From contig CADCAG010000009.1 in NCBI GenBank assembly GCA_902799355.1, positions 1 through 64,000 on the forward strand: 64,000 nucleotides of DNA, given 5' to 3'. This stretch comes from an uncultured Bacteroidales bacterium. GTDB lineage: Bacteria; Bacteroidota; Bacteroidia; Bacteroidales; Bacteroidaceae. The first letter of the stretch is position 1. Every line of letters begins with the position of its first letter. This document shows, piece by piece, positions 7,902-15,163 of this stretch. The notes under the pieces are model-generated. The model was not told where the DNA came from, searched no databases, and was given only the letters and a program-made list of their open reading frames with translations. Position numbers and translations under genes: made by a program.

Positions 7902-9665
7902 ATGACTACAAATCCTTTTGATTGGCAGTCGCAACTTGTTGCGTCAGCCTATGCTGCCTTTCCAGAAGCTCCACGCAAACCCGTCATTGGCATTACGGGC
8001 AACTATGGTGAACTCACCTGCAAGCTCGCCGAGGGCTACTACAAGTCTGTCGTGCGCGCTGGTGGTGTACCTGTCATCATTCCGCCCCTGAGCGATACCA
8101 GCGTCATCATCAACACCCTGGAACACCTCGACGGACTCATCCTCAGCGGTGGTGCCGACTACGACCCGCACTATGCTGGCGAAGAGCCCTGTCCGCTGCT
8201 GGGCACCATCAACCAGGAGCGCGACCTTCCCGAGTTGTTCATCACCCAGCTGGCCTACAATCGTCAGCTGCCCATCCTCGGCATCTGTCGTGGCATCCAG
8301 ACGCTGGCCATGGTGCTGGGCGGCCATGTCCGTCAGGACATCAGCGACATCCGGCAGCATAACCACTCGCAAGAAGAGGCGCGCGATGTCGCCACCCATA
8401 ACGTCTTTATAGAAAAGGACTCCACCCTATATAATATATATAGGGACTCTGGGTCCCCCCTCCCTTTGGAGGGGGCTAGGGGGAGGCTCCCCGTCAACTC
8501 CTTCCACCACCAGGCTGTCGACGACGCAGGCCCTCGCTTCCGCGTCATCGCCCGCTCTGACGATGGCATCATCGAGGCCATGGAGAGTACGGAGTATAAG
8601 TCGATACTGGGTGTGCAGTGGCATCCGGAGTGCTTAGAGAATGGGAAGCCCATCTTCCAATGGCTCGTGGGCGAGGCCATGCAGTATCGTCAGACCTGCG
8701 ACACACATCGTCGTGTGCTGACCCTCGACACCCACTGCGACACCCCCATGTTCTTCCCACAGCATGTCGACTTCGGCACGCGCGACCCCAAGTTGCTTGT
8801 CGACCTCCACAAGATGACGGAGGGTCACCAGGACGCCACCATCATGGTGGCCTACCTGCCACAGACCATGCCCCTTGACGAGCATCCCAAGCAATATACT
8901 GACGACATATTCGACAAGATAGAGGCCATCGTCGCCAAGCATAGCGAGCATGTCGCCATCGCCCGCACCCCCGACGACCTGTGGCTGCACAAGCACCAGG
9001 GCAGGAAGAGCATCATGCTCGGCATCGAGAACGGCCATGCCCTTGAGGGCAGCCTCGACAACCTGCGCCACTTCGCCCAGCGTGGCATCGTCTATATGAC
9101 GCTGTGCCACAATGGCGACAACGACATCTGCGACAGCGCACGTGGCGAGCATACCCATGATGGTGTCAGCGCCTTTGGTCGTGAGGTCATCAGCGAGATG
9201 AACCGCCTGGGCATCATGGTCGACCTCAGCCATGCTGGCGAGAAGAGTTTCTACGATGCCTTGGAGCTCAGCAGCACGCCTATCGTGTGCAGCCATAGCA
9301 GCTGCCGCGCACTCTGCGACCACCCGCGCAACCTCACGGACGACCAGATGCGGGCTCTTGCCCAGCAGGGTGGCGTCATGCAGGTCACGCTATACCATGG
9401 TTTCCTGGTGAAGGATGGCGAGGCGACACTCGACGATGCCATGCGCCACTTGGAGCATGCCATCGACATCATGGGCATCGACCATGTAGGACTGGGTACC
9501 GACTTCGACGGCGATGGCGGCATCCGTGGCTTGGCGAGTTCGGCAGAGTTGCTGAACTACACCCGTGAACTACTCAAGAGAAAGTTCTCGGAAGCTGACA
9601 TCCAGAAACTCTGGGGTGGCAACTTCCTGCGCGTCATGCGTCTTGTGCAACAAAGTCGCGCTTAG
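7902..9665 (+). CDS. Fusion: gamma-glutamyl hydrolase (C26) plus membrane-type dipeptidase (M19)
   Basis: A 587-residue two-domain enzyme. Residues about 27-262 are a class I glutamine amidotransferase-like peptidase C26 (PuuD type), with Cys129 in GICRG and His241/Glu243 in QWHPE forming the triad. Residues about 271-585 are an M19 renal-dipeptidase-like metalloenzyme: HCD (278-280), ENGHALEG, DLSHAG, the SHSSCRALCDHPRN zinc region and GTDFDG. Both active sites look complete. No signal peptide is present, so it is probably cytosolic. Together the halves could hydrolyse gamma-glutamyl compounds and then dipeptides, which is inference. Residues about 182-196 (DSGSPLPLEGARGRL) come from a REP-like insert. 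It is co-transcribed with the Lrp regulator and overlaps the convergent M28 gene by 4 bases. Confidence 0.88.
   Translation: MTTNPFDWQSQLVASAYAAFPEAPRKPVIGITGNYGELTCKLAEGYYKSVVRAGGVPVIIPPLSDTSVIINTLEHLDGLILSGGADYDPHYAGEEPCPLLGTINQERDLPELFITQLAYNRQLPILGICRGIQTLAMVLGGHVRQDISDIRQHNHSQEEARDVATHNVFIEKDSTLYNIYRDSGSPLPLEGARGRLPVNSFHHQAVDDAGPRFRVIARSDDGIIEAMESTEYKSILGVQWHPECLENGKPIFQWLVGEAMQYRQTCDTHRRVLTLDTHCDTPMFFPQHVDFGTRDPKLLVDLHKMTEGHQDATIMVAYLPQTMPLDEHPKQYTDDIFDKIEAIVAKHSEHVAIARTPDDLWLHKHQGRKSIMLGIENGHALEGSLDNLRHFAQRGIVYMTLCHNGDNDICDSARGEHTHDGVSAFGREVISEMNRLGIMVDLSHAGEKSFYDALELSSTPIVCSHSSCRALCDHPRNLTDDQMRALAQQGGVMQVTLYHGFLVKDGEATLDDAMRHLEHAIDIMGIDHVGLGTDFDGDGGIRGLASSAELLNYTRELLKRKFSEADIQKLWGGNFLRVMRLVQQSRA
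8425..8491. repeat. REP-like palindromic insert within the amidotransferase/dipeptidase gene
   Basis: An AT-rich hairpin (CCCTATATA...TATATAGGG, 8425-8445) is followed by a GC-rich palindrome with CCCCCTCC (8456-8463) and GGAGGGGG (8468-8475), and a trailing CTAGGGGGAGG. It is translated in frame without a stop, just before the VNSFHHQ motif of the C26 domain. Confidence 0.75.
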
Positions 9666-10633
9666 CTGAATATTACTTGTATCAACGTCTGTCCGACGGC
9701 CTGCAGCGTATTCTTGTCAATATGCTGCATGTCGTCGTTGATGGTGTGCCAGGTAGGTCCGAAGTTGCTCTGCTCGCAGTCGGGATAGTGGTTGATGATG
9801 TCGATACACGGTATGCCGGCCTTCTCGTTGACAGGCAGGTGGTCGTCCGTCACGCCACCGCCATCCTCGGCAGGGAAGTAGCTGCCATAGCCTGCTGCCT
9901 GGGCGGCCTGCCACACTTTCTCCACGATGTTACGCGCATACTTCATCGAGAAGTACTCCTGATAGAAGCGGGCACTCTGTCCACCCACCATGTCCAGCAG
10001 GATGCCATATTGATAGCTGTTGGCTACTGGCTTTTGGCAATTAGCTGCCCAGTACTGGGCACCCAGCGCCCACGAGTCTGCGTCGCCATCGTTCTCCCAC
10101 TGGGGTACGCCCCAGTCTTCCGCGTCAAAGCAGATGAAGTCCACAGCCATGTTGGCCGAGTCGTTCTCTTGCAGCAGACGGGCTATCTCCAGCATCACGG
10201 CAACCCCCGAGGCACCATCGTTGGCAGCCATCACGGGTTTCCTCCAGTTGGCAGAGTCAGGGTCGTTGTCTGCCCAGGGGCGACTGTCCCAGTGGGCACA
10301 GATCAGGATGCGTCCTGCTGTCTGCTTCTGGCTTTTGGCGATGATGTTGGTGCTCTTCAGGATGGTGCCGTCGTAGCCCTTCAGGTCAGCCTTCTGCAGC
10401 TCCACCTCGCAGCCATACTGGCGGAACTTCTCTGCAATCCACTCGCCACACTCCTCGTGCGCCTCACTATTCATCGTGCGTGGCCCGTACTGGCACTGTG
10501 CCGCACAGAACGCATACGCTGAGTCGGCACTGAACATGACGCTCACCGCCTTCTGCTCCTCACTCTGACTCTTCTTCGTCGTGCCGCAAGCCACCAGTAC
10601 CACTGCAGCAACAATACTCAAAACATATTTCAT
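9662..10633 (-). CDS. M28 family peptidase lipoprotein (glutaminyl cyclase-like)
   Basis: A 323-residue exported lipoprotein: signal MKYVLSIVAAVVLVAC with the lipobox Cys16. The body is an M28/glutaminyl-peptide cyclotransferase-like zinc enzyme, with CAHWDSRPWADNDPDS, AANDGASGVAVMLE (metal-binding Asp), FDAEDWG (Glu/Asp) and a C-terminal INHYPD...WHTINDD region. The spacing and the WDSRPWAD motif resemble glutaminyl cyclases more than aminopeptidases, so it may form N-terminal pyroglutamate on exported proteins, a frequent modification in Bacteroidota after signal cleavage; that link is inference. It sits on the periplasmic or outer face. Downstream of the DUF4294 gene, separated only by a heptamer array. 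Confidence 0.85.
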   Translation of the reverse strand: MKYVLSIVAAVVLVACGTTKKSQSEEQKAVSVMFSADSAYAFCAAQCQYGPRTMNSEAHEECGEWIAEKFRQYGCEVELQKADLKGYDGTILKSTNIIAKSQKQTAGRILICAHWDSRPWADNDPDSANWRKPVMAANDGASGVAVMLEIARLLQENDSANMAVDFICFDAEDWGVPQWENDGDADSWALGAQYWAANCQKPVANSYQYGILLDMVGGQSARFYQEYFSMKYARNIVEKVWQAAQAAGYGSYFPAEDGGGVTDDHLPVNEKAGIPCIDIINHYPDCEQSNFGPTWHTINDDMQHIDKNTLQAVGQTLIQVIFS

Positions 10634-10675
10634 CTTTAACCCTTCACCTTTAACCTTTAACCCTTAACCTTTACA
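10634..10675. repeat. Heptamer array, 6 units (CTTTAAC type)
   Basis: Units ctttaac, ccttcac, ctttaac, ctttaac, ccttaac, ctttaca. The array exactly fills the junction between the DUF4294 and M28 genes (both minus strand): it begins directly at the M28 start codon and contains the TAA stop of the DUF4294 gene (10671-10673). Confidence 0.85.
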
Positions 10676-11294
10676 ACTGTCCCGCTTCCACCATCAGCAC
10701 CACGCGCTCTGTCAGGCGGTCTACGCCCTCAGGGTCGTACTCCTTCTTCAGCGACGCACCGAAGGCCCAGGCGAAAGCCTGGTAGAAGCCCGCCTTCACG
10801 GGGCCCAGGAAGGCCTGCACCAGCTCATAGCCCGACGAGTGGCTCTCGCGGTATATCAGCTTGATGAGCAGCTTGCCCTGCGAGTATGTCAGCTTCTTCA
10901 TGCGTGGCTTATACTCCTGCATGACGCTCTTCTCCACCCTTTTCATGTGCTCTTCGCGCGCCTGCTTGGTGGGCAGCGTCTCCAGGAATTGCGCCGTCTC
11001 CATCATAATCATGCGTGCCTCCTTGGCGATGGGCAGCACCGTCTTCACGTTCTTCACCAGTCGCATGTAGGCGCCCTGTTGCTTCTTGCTGCTGAACGTC
11101 ACGGGCGGGAACACGTAGACGTTGTTCATCTCCATATACTGAATGCTGTCGCCGTCTTCCAGCACCTTACCCACCTTCACGGTAGGTACGAAGGTCGGAC
11201 TGTCCATGTCCACCTCCTGCCGCTTCTTGTCCTGCGCCATCGTGCCCAGAGCAAAGAGCGCCATGCCCATCGCGAGCAGCATTCTTCGTTTCAT
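10671..11294 (-). CDS. DUF4294 domain protein, secreted
   Basis: A 207-residue protein starting at MKRRMLLAMGMALFALGTMAQ, a signal peptide with likely cleavage after AQ. The remainder (about 45-190) matches DUF4294: YMEMNNVYVFPPVTFSSKKQQGAYMRLVKNVKTVLPIAKEAR and LIKLIYRESHSSGYELVQAFLG. The family is restricted largely to Bacteroidota and has no assigned function. A longer frame starts 12 codons upstream but would overlap the -7 box at 11300-11307, so the internal Met is chosen. Two tandem promoters lie upstream. It is probably co-transcribed with the M28 lipoprotein. Confidence 0.82.
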   Translation of the reverse strand: MKRRMLLAMGMALFALGTMAQDKKRQEVDMDSPTFVPTVKVGKVLEDGDSIQYMEMNNVYVFPPVTFSSKKQQGAYMRLVKNVKTVLPIAKEARMIMMETAQFLETLPTKQAREEHMKRVEKSVMQEYKPRMKKLTYSQGKLLIKLIYRESHSSGYELVQAFLGPVKAGFYQAFAWAFGASLKKEYDPEGVDRLTERVVLMVEAGQL

Positions 11295-11299
11295 GGCTG

Positions 11300-11331
11300 C
11301 AAAGTTACGAATAAGCGAGAAGAAAACCAAA
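11300..11331 (-). promoter_or_regulatory. Proximal promoter of the DUF4294 gene
   Basis: Minus strand TTTG (11328-11331) and TAACTTTG (11300-11307) with 20 bases between. The sequence before the -7 box, CTCGCTTATTCGTA, resembles the distal promoter. Confidence 0.7.
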
Positions 11332-11376
11332 ACAATTTTGAGTTTTCTCGAGCGTGAGTAAGTTCGAACTTTAGTT

Positions 11377-11407
11377 CAAAGGTACGAATAAGTGAGAGAA
11401 ATGCAAA
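11377..11407 (-). promoter_or_regulatory. Distal promoter upstream of the DUF4294 gene
   Basis: Minus strand TTTG (11404-11407) and TACCTTTG (11377-11384) with 19 bases between. A 34-base block around it is nearly identical to the promoter at 15106-15136. Confidence 0.6.
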
Positions 11408-11409
11408 AG

Positions 11410-11434
11410 AAAAGCCAAGAAATTCTTGGCTTTT
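11410..11434 (-). terminator. Terminator hairpin after the DUF5723 gene
   Basis: AAAAGCCAAGAA / TTCTTGGCTTTT, a perfect 12-base-pair stem with a one-base centre, so it would act in both directions. It lies downstream of the minus-strand DUF5723 gene. Confidence 0.65.
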
Positions 11435-11456
11435 CACTTTCTTAACGCACTGTAGG

Positions 11457-11498
11457 CCTTCTTACCTCAGCCTTCAGCCCTCTTACTTCATCCTTTAG
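11457..11498. repeat. Heptamer array, 6 units (CCTTCAG type)
   Basis: Units ccttctt, acctcag, ccttcag, ccctctt, acttcat, cctttag. The array contains the stop codon (11495-11497, TAA on the minus strand) of the DUF5723 gene. Confidence 0.75.
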
Positions 11499-12970
11499 TT
11501 GGCTTTCTTCTTCCCTCCCCACGTGATGTTCAGACCCATGTTGAAGCAGACGTTCGAGTCGAGGGGTATCATCGACTTACCCGTCTTGCCCATCATGTAG
11601 TCCATGCCGATGAAGAAGTTACACCAGCTGGGGTGCAGGTTCAGCACCCATCCCATCTCCGTGCTGAAGGTCGAGAAGCCCAGGTTCAGGCCACCGCTCA
11701 GCCACTTCGCAGCCTTGTAGTTGGCACTCAGGCGACCCTCCGTCCATGTGTACTGGTCGTCGCCATAGCGGTGGGTATAGAGGAATCCGAACGACAGCCT
11801 GTCGTACATGGGCAGCGGATATTCCACACCCATGCGCAGCGTGGCGCCGATGCCGTGTGTCGTGCTGCCACCACCCTCTTCGGACTTCACCTCCAGATTG
11901 GCAAAGTCGGCCAGTCTGTCCTCCACATCGTCCATCTGGTCATCGATGCTCTGGTAGGGCGAGTCCTTCTTCACTGCCAGGTTGTTGAAGCCATCAAACT
12001 GGAACGTGTTGCCTGACGATTCAGCGACCATCTTGTTGCCATAGCTGATGAAGCCCACGTCTGTCAGCGCCATGCTCACCTTCATGCCGTCGAGCCATGC
12101 CAGCGAGAAGTCCTTGAACTCGTAGACGGCACCCAGATCCAGTCCCATGCCGAAGCCGTTGAAGGGCTTCATGTCGTCCGTATTCACGCCATCCACCTTC
12201 TTATAGGTGCCTGGCTTGCTCTTGTATTCCGCCACCTTCTCCTTGAAGGAGCCGCCCTTCATGTTCACCTCCGCACGGGCCTTGCCGTCCAGCAGCCAGT
12301 GGTCGCCTTCCAGCTTGGCATGTACGCCGCTCATCGTCACGTTGGCATAGGCCTCGCCAAAGAGCAGCTTCACCTTGCCACCCACGCGCCAGTGGTCGTT
12401 GAGCTTCCGTGAGTGTCCGAAGGCCACCTCCATGAAGCTCCACGCCTGCATGCCCATATCGTCAAACTGGTAGTCCTTGTTCTTCATCTCCTTGGCAAAT
12501 TCGAAGAAGTCGTAAGGCACCGAGACACCTGCATAGGCACGCTCGCGCACCTCGATGGTGTTATAGCCGTTAAAGCCCTTGAAGCCCACCGATACGATGG
12601 GGATGTCCACGTTCAGCAGCATGGTGTTGGCACCCTTGTCCAGGTTGCTCAGCGCCTCGCTGGCCGATATGGCGGGGTGCAGCAGCGTGGCTGTCTTCTT
12701 GGCGTTCTCGTGTCCGGCCATGCCGTAGTACGGGTTCTTGTAGAAGATGTCACCCACACCCAGCGAGCCCCTCAGCTGCATGCTCAGGTTACCCACGATG
12801 GGCACGGCGATGTAGTTCGACTCGTTACCGATGGCGGGGTTCATGTCGTGACGGTAGGAGTAGCCCTCTGTGAAGTATGCCGAGTTCAGTTCCTGCGCAT
12901 TCACCGCACAGGTTGCTGCCGTCATCATGGCGGCCAGCATATATAGTCTATAAGCTCTCATAATACGCAT
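11495..12970 (-). CDS. DUF5723 family outer-membrane beta-barrel protein
   Basis: A 491-residue protein with a signal peptide (about 1-25, ending CAVNAQ) and the DUF5723 opening YFTEGYSYRHDMNPAIGNESNYIAVPIVGNLS. The rest alternates strands and turns with many aromatic residues, as in outer-membrane barrels, e.g. WLSGGLNLGFSTF and a final FNMGLNITWG strand. Function is unknown for the family. The preceding gene on the strand, a large lipoprotein, ends 9 bases upstream, so the two are a pair and may act together at the outer membrane. The stop codon is in a heptamer array, and a strong hairpin lies 60 bases beyond. Confidence 0.8.
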   Translation of the reverse strand: MRIMRAYRLYMLAAMMTAATCAVNAQELNSAYFTEGYSYRHDMNPAIGNESNYIAVPIVGNLSMQLRGSLGVGDIFYKNPYYGMAGHENAKKTATLLHPAISASEALSNLDKGANTMLLNVDIPIVSVGFKGFNGYNTIEVRERAYAGVSVPYDFFEFAKEMKNKDYQFDDMGMQAWSFMEVAFGHSRKLNDHWRVGGKVKLLFGEAYANVTMSGVHAKLEGDHWLLDGKARAEVNMKGGSFKEKVAEYKSKPGTYKKVDGVNTDDMKPFNGFGMGLDLGAVYEFKDFSLAWLDGMKVSMALTDVGFISYGNKMVAESSGNTFQFDGFNNLAVKKDSPYQSIDDQMDDVEDRLADFANLEVKSEEGGGSTTHGIGATLRMGVEYPLPMYDRLSFGFLYTHRYGDDQYTWTEGRLSANYKAAKWLSGGLNLGFSTFSTEMGWVLNLHPSWCNFFIGMDYMMGKTGKSMIPLDSNVCFNMGLNITWGGKKKAN

Positions 12971-12979
12971 CCTTTCTCT

Positions 12980-14899
12980 TTACTTTTTGTCCAAATTGAT
13001 TGTTACCTTACCGTTGACGCCGATGCGCAGGTCGTAGATCTTGATGATCTGCGCCTTGTTGCCCACCGTCTTGTCATAGCCTGTCGCCTCGTCGAGCACA
13101 TATTTCTCGCCGCTGTTCAGCGTATATCCCGACTTCTCCGTCTCCGCTGTCACGTGCAGGATCAGTCCGTCCAGACGCTTCATGGCACCCTCGGCAGCCG
13201 TGATGACCACCTTCAGGTCCTTCACGTCGTCCGTGCCGATGGCCGATGGGATGTAGTATCCCTTCGCATCCTGGCTCTCCGTGGTCACCTCTACCTTCAC
13301 GTCGCTCATCACCTTCTTGTTGACGTCGATGGCCACCGGATCCAAGTAGAGCTTCATGGGTGTGCGGTTGATGACCTTTGCGTTAGCCTCCACCTTCGTA
13401 CCCTTCAGCAGGTCGACGTCCTTGTCGTTGATGTCGCTGTTCCACTCGTTGATGGTGTCGTTATAGACGATGGTGCTTCCTGCGTCCATGTTCAGCTCAG
13501 CCACGAAGTCGTACGACGGCTTCAGCTCATAGCTGCGGCCATAGCTGCTCCACGGCTCGTTGGGGTTGCACAGGTCTATCTTCGCAGTATATGTCTGGTC
13601 GCTGGTGCTGTTGAAGGTAAAGCTCAGCGTCTTTGGAATCTTCTCCAGGATCTTGGCGATGTCGTTCTCCGACTCCACAGGCTCCAGGGCTCCCGTGCCG
13701 TCCTTCACCACGTACTGCACGCCAGCCTCGTTGCCTGCCTTGCGGCATATCACGATCTTGCTGATGGTCGACGACGTGATGTCGCCCGTATGCTCGTTGA
13801 TGCGGATGGGGCTGCCGTTCTGTGTCTTCGTCAGCTGCATCACCTTCTTTCTGCCGTCCTTGTACGTTGCTATCAGCTGACCGCTGATGAAGGCACGGAT
13901 ATTGATGTTGTTCGACACCGTCAGAGCGATCGTCGGGTTGTTCAGCAGTATCTTCACCTTCTCATCGTTCAGGAAGTCCGGCACGTCGTTGCCGATGTTC
14001 ACCGTGCTGTGCTGCTCCTCGATGTCGGGGTTCAGCCTGCCCTGCACCTCCGTCACCACAATCTGCTGTCCGAAGTCCACCTCGTTGATGGTGATGTCCG
14101 TCGTGCCCGGTGTAGCCTGCTTGAAGTACTGGTCGTTCAGTCTCAGCTGCATCTTCACGTCACCGTTCATCTTGATTCTGTTGCCCACCACGCGCGAGTA
14201 GACCTCTGTCGACGACGTGTCGAACTTCTCCAGGCGCTTCAGCGGCAGTGTCAGCTGGTAGCTGCCCGATGCCGTGCTGATGTTCTTCAGCTTCAGGATG
14301 TAGTAGTCTGCCGACGAGTTCCAGTCCACGTCGTAGCCCGTGTCGTCGATGACGAAGAATCGCGGCATGTACAGATCCATGTCGAACTGGCTCACCAGCG
14401 ACTTCATGCTGCTCAGGTTCAGTCCGATCTTCACGTTACCGTCCAGCGCCGCATAGTCTATGTCGATGATGGCGTCGTCCTTCTCCGTGTCCACGGTGAA
14501 TGTTCTGATGGGCTGAGGAGCGTCAGCAGGCACCAGATACTGTCCCTGCCCCGGAATGATGGGAATACCCGTCAGGTTGCTCTTCGGCGTGCTCTCCACC
14601 GTCAGCACCTGCTCTACGGTAGGCTTGGCGGCATCTATCACGTCACTCTTGCGGAACTGGTAGTCGCCCGTTGCCGTCGTCTCCACACAGTCGCCGTCGT
14701 TCAAACTCAGAATGTCCGCCAGCTTGATGAATGACGTAGAGCTGGCAGGCAGCGTAAAGTCGTCCGAACCGATACCGATGTTAGCGTCTATCTCGTTGAG
14801 GTCGATGCTGTCATCTGTCGAACAGCCCGTCAGGGCCACAGCACCAAACGCCAGTGAGAAGGCCAACAGGAATGGTCTCATGTCTGTAGTTTTTTTCAT
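12980..14899 (-). CDS. Large surface or periplasmic lipoprotein, function unknown
   Basis: A 639-residue lipoprotein with the signal MKKTTDMRPF... and lipobox ALTGC (Cys26), followed by the acidic STDDSIDLNEIDANIG, which resembles a lipoprotein export signal in this phylum. The mature part is predicted mostly beta, with repeated Ser/Thr/Asp-rich strands (e.g. KLKNISTASGSYQLTLPLKRLE) and no enzymatic motif that I recognise. It is the first gene of a two-gene unit with the DUF5723 barrel (9-base gap), which suggests a barrel/lipoprotein complex. A promoter lies at 14964-14992. Confidence 0.75.
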   Translation of the reverse strand: MKKTTDMRPFLLAFSLAFGAVALTGCSTDDSIDLNEIDANIGIGSDDFTLPASSTSFIKLADILSLNDGDCVETTATGDYQFRKSDVIDAAKPTVEQVLTVESTPKSNLTGIPIIPGQGQYLVPADAPQPIRTFTVDTEKDDAIIDIDYAALDGNVKIGLNLSSMKSLVSQFDMDLYMPRFFVIDDTGYDVDWNSSADYYILKLKNISTASGSYQLTLPLKRLEKFDTSSTEVYSRVVGNRIKMNGDVKMQLRLNDQYFKQATPGTTDITINEVDFGQQIVVTEVQGRLNPDIEEQHSTVNIGNDVPDFLNDEKVKILLNNPTIALTVSNNINIRAFISGQLIATYKDGRKKVMQLTKTQNGSPIRINEHTGDITSSTISKIVICRKAGNEAGVQYVVKDGTGALEPVESENDIAKILEKIPKTLSFTFNSTSDQTYTAKIDLCNPNEPWSSYGRSYELKPSYDFVAELNMDAGSTIVYNDTINEWNSDINDKDVDLLKGTKVEANAKVINRTPMKLYLDPVAIDVNKKVMSDVKVEVTTESQDAKGYYIPSAIGTDDVKDLKVVITAAEGAMKRLDGLILHVTAETEKSGYTLNSGEKYVLDEATGYDKTVGNKAQIIKIYDLRIGVNGKVTINLDKK

Positions 14900-14963
14900 A
14901 ATGATTTGTATTTATTTGGGTTAGTAATGATCACTTTCGCCATTTCGTTCTAGGCTCTGACTG

Positions 14964-14992
14964 CAAAGATAAACATTTTCTAGTAAAAACAA
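14964..14992 (-). promoter_or_regulatory. Promoter of the lipoprotein/DUF5723 operon
   Basis: Minus strand TATCTTTG (14964-14971) with a TTG core 18 bases upstream (14990-14992). Confidence 0.6.
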
Positions 14993-15077
14993 TACAAAAA
15001 GAGTAAAAAATTGCGATTTATTTTATTCTTTCCTCGCTATATTGTAACTTTGACTCCGTCGAAGGTACTTTTGTTCG

Positions 15078-15115
15078 AAAATGCAAAAAGAAAACATATT
15101 TTTCTTTTGCATTTT
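15078..15115. promoter_or_regulatory. AT-rich inverted repeat overlapping a -33 box
   Basis: AAAATGCAAAAAGAAAA (15078-15094) pairs with TTTTCTTTTGCATTTT (15100-15115). The right arm includes the TTTG -33 element of the next promoter, so it could be an operator or a transcription barrier between the divergent genes. Confidence 0.5.
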
Positions 15116-15136
15116 GCTCACTTATTCGTACCTTTG
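15106..15136 (+). promoter_or_regulatory. Promoter of the HhH outer-membrane protein gene
   Basis: TTTG (15106-15109) and TACCTTTG (15129-15136) are separated by exactly 19 bases, 28 bases before the ATG at 15164. Confidence 0.75.
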
Positions 15137-15163
15137 CGCCTTGCTTGAGATCATTATTGTAAG

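Noticed and set aside
13154-14734. 526-codon open frame on the plus strand
   Set aside because: Complete antisense of the large lipoprotein gene; its translation is His/Val/Leu-rich low-complexity shadow sequence with no signal or motif.
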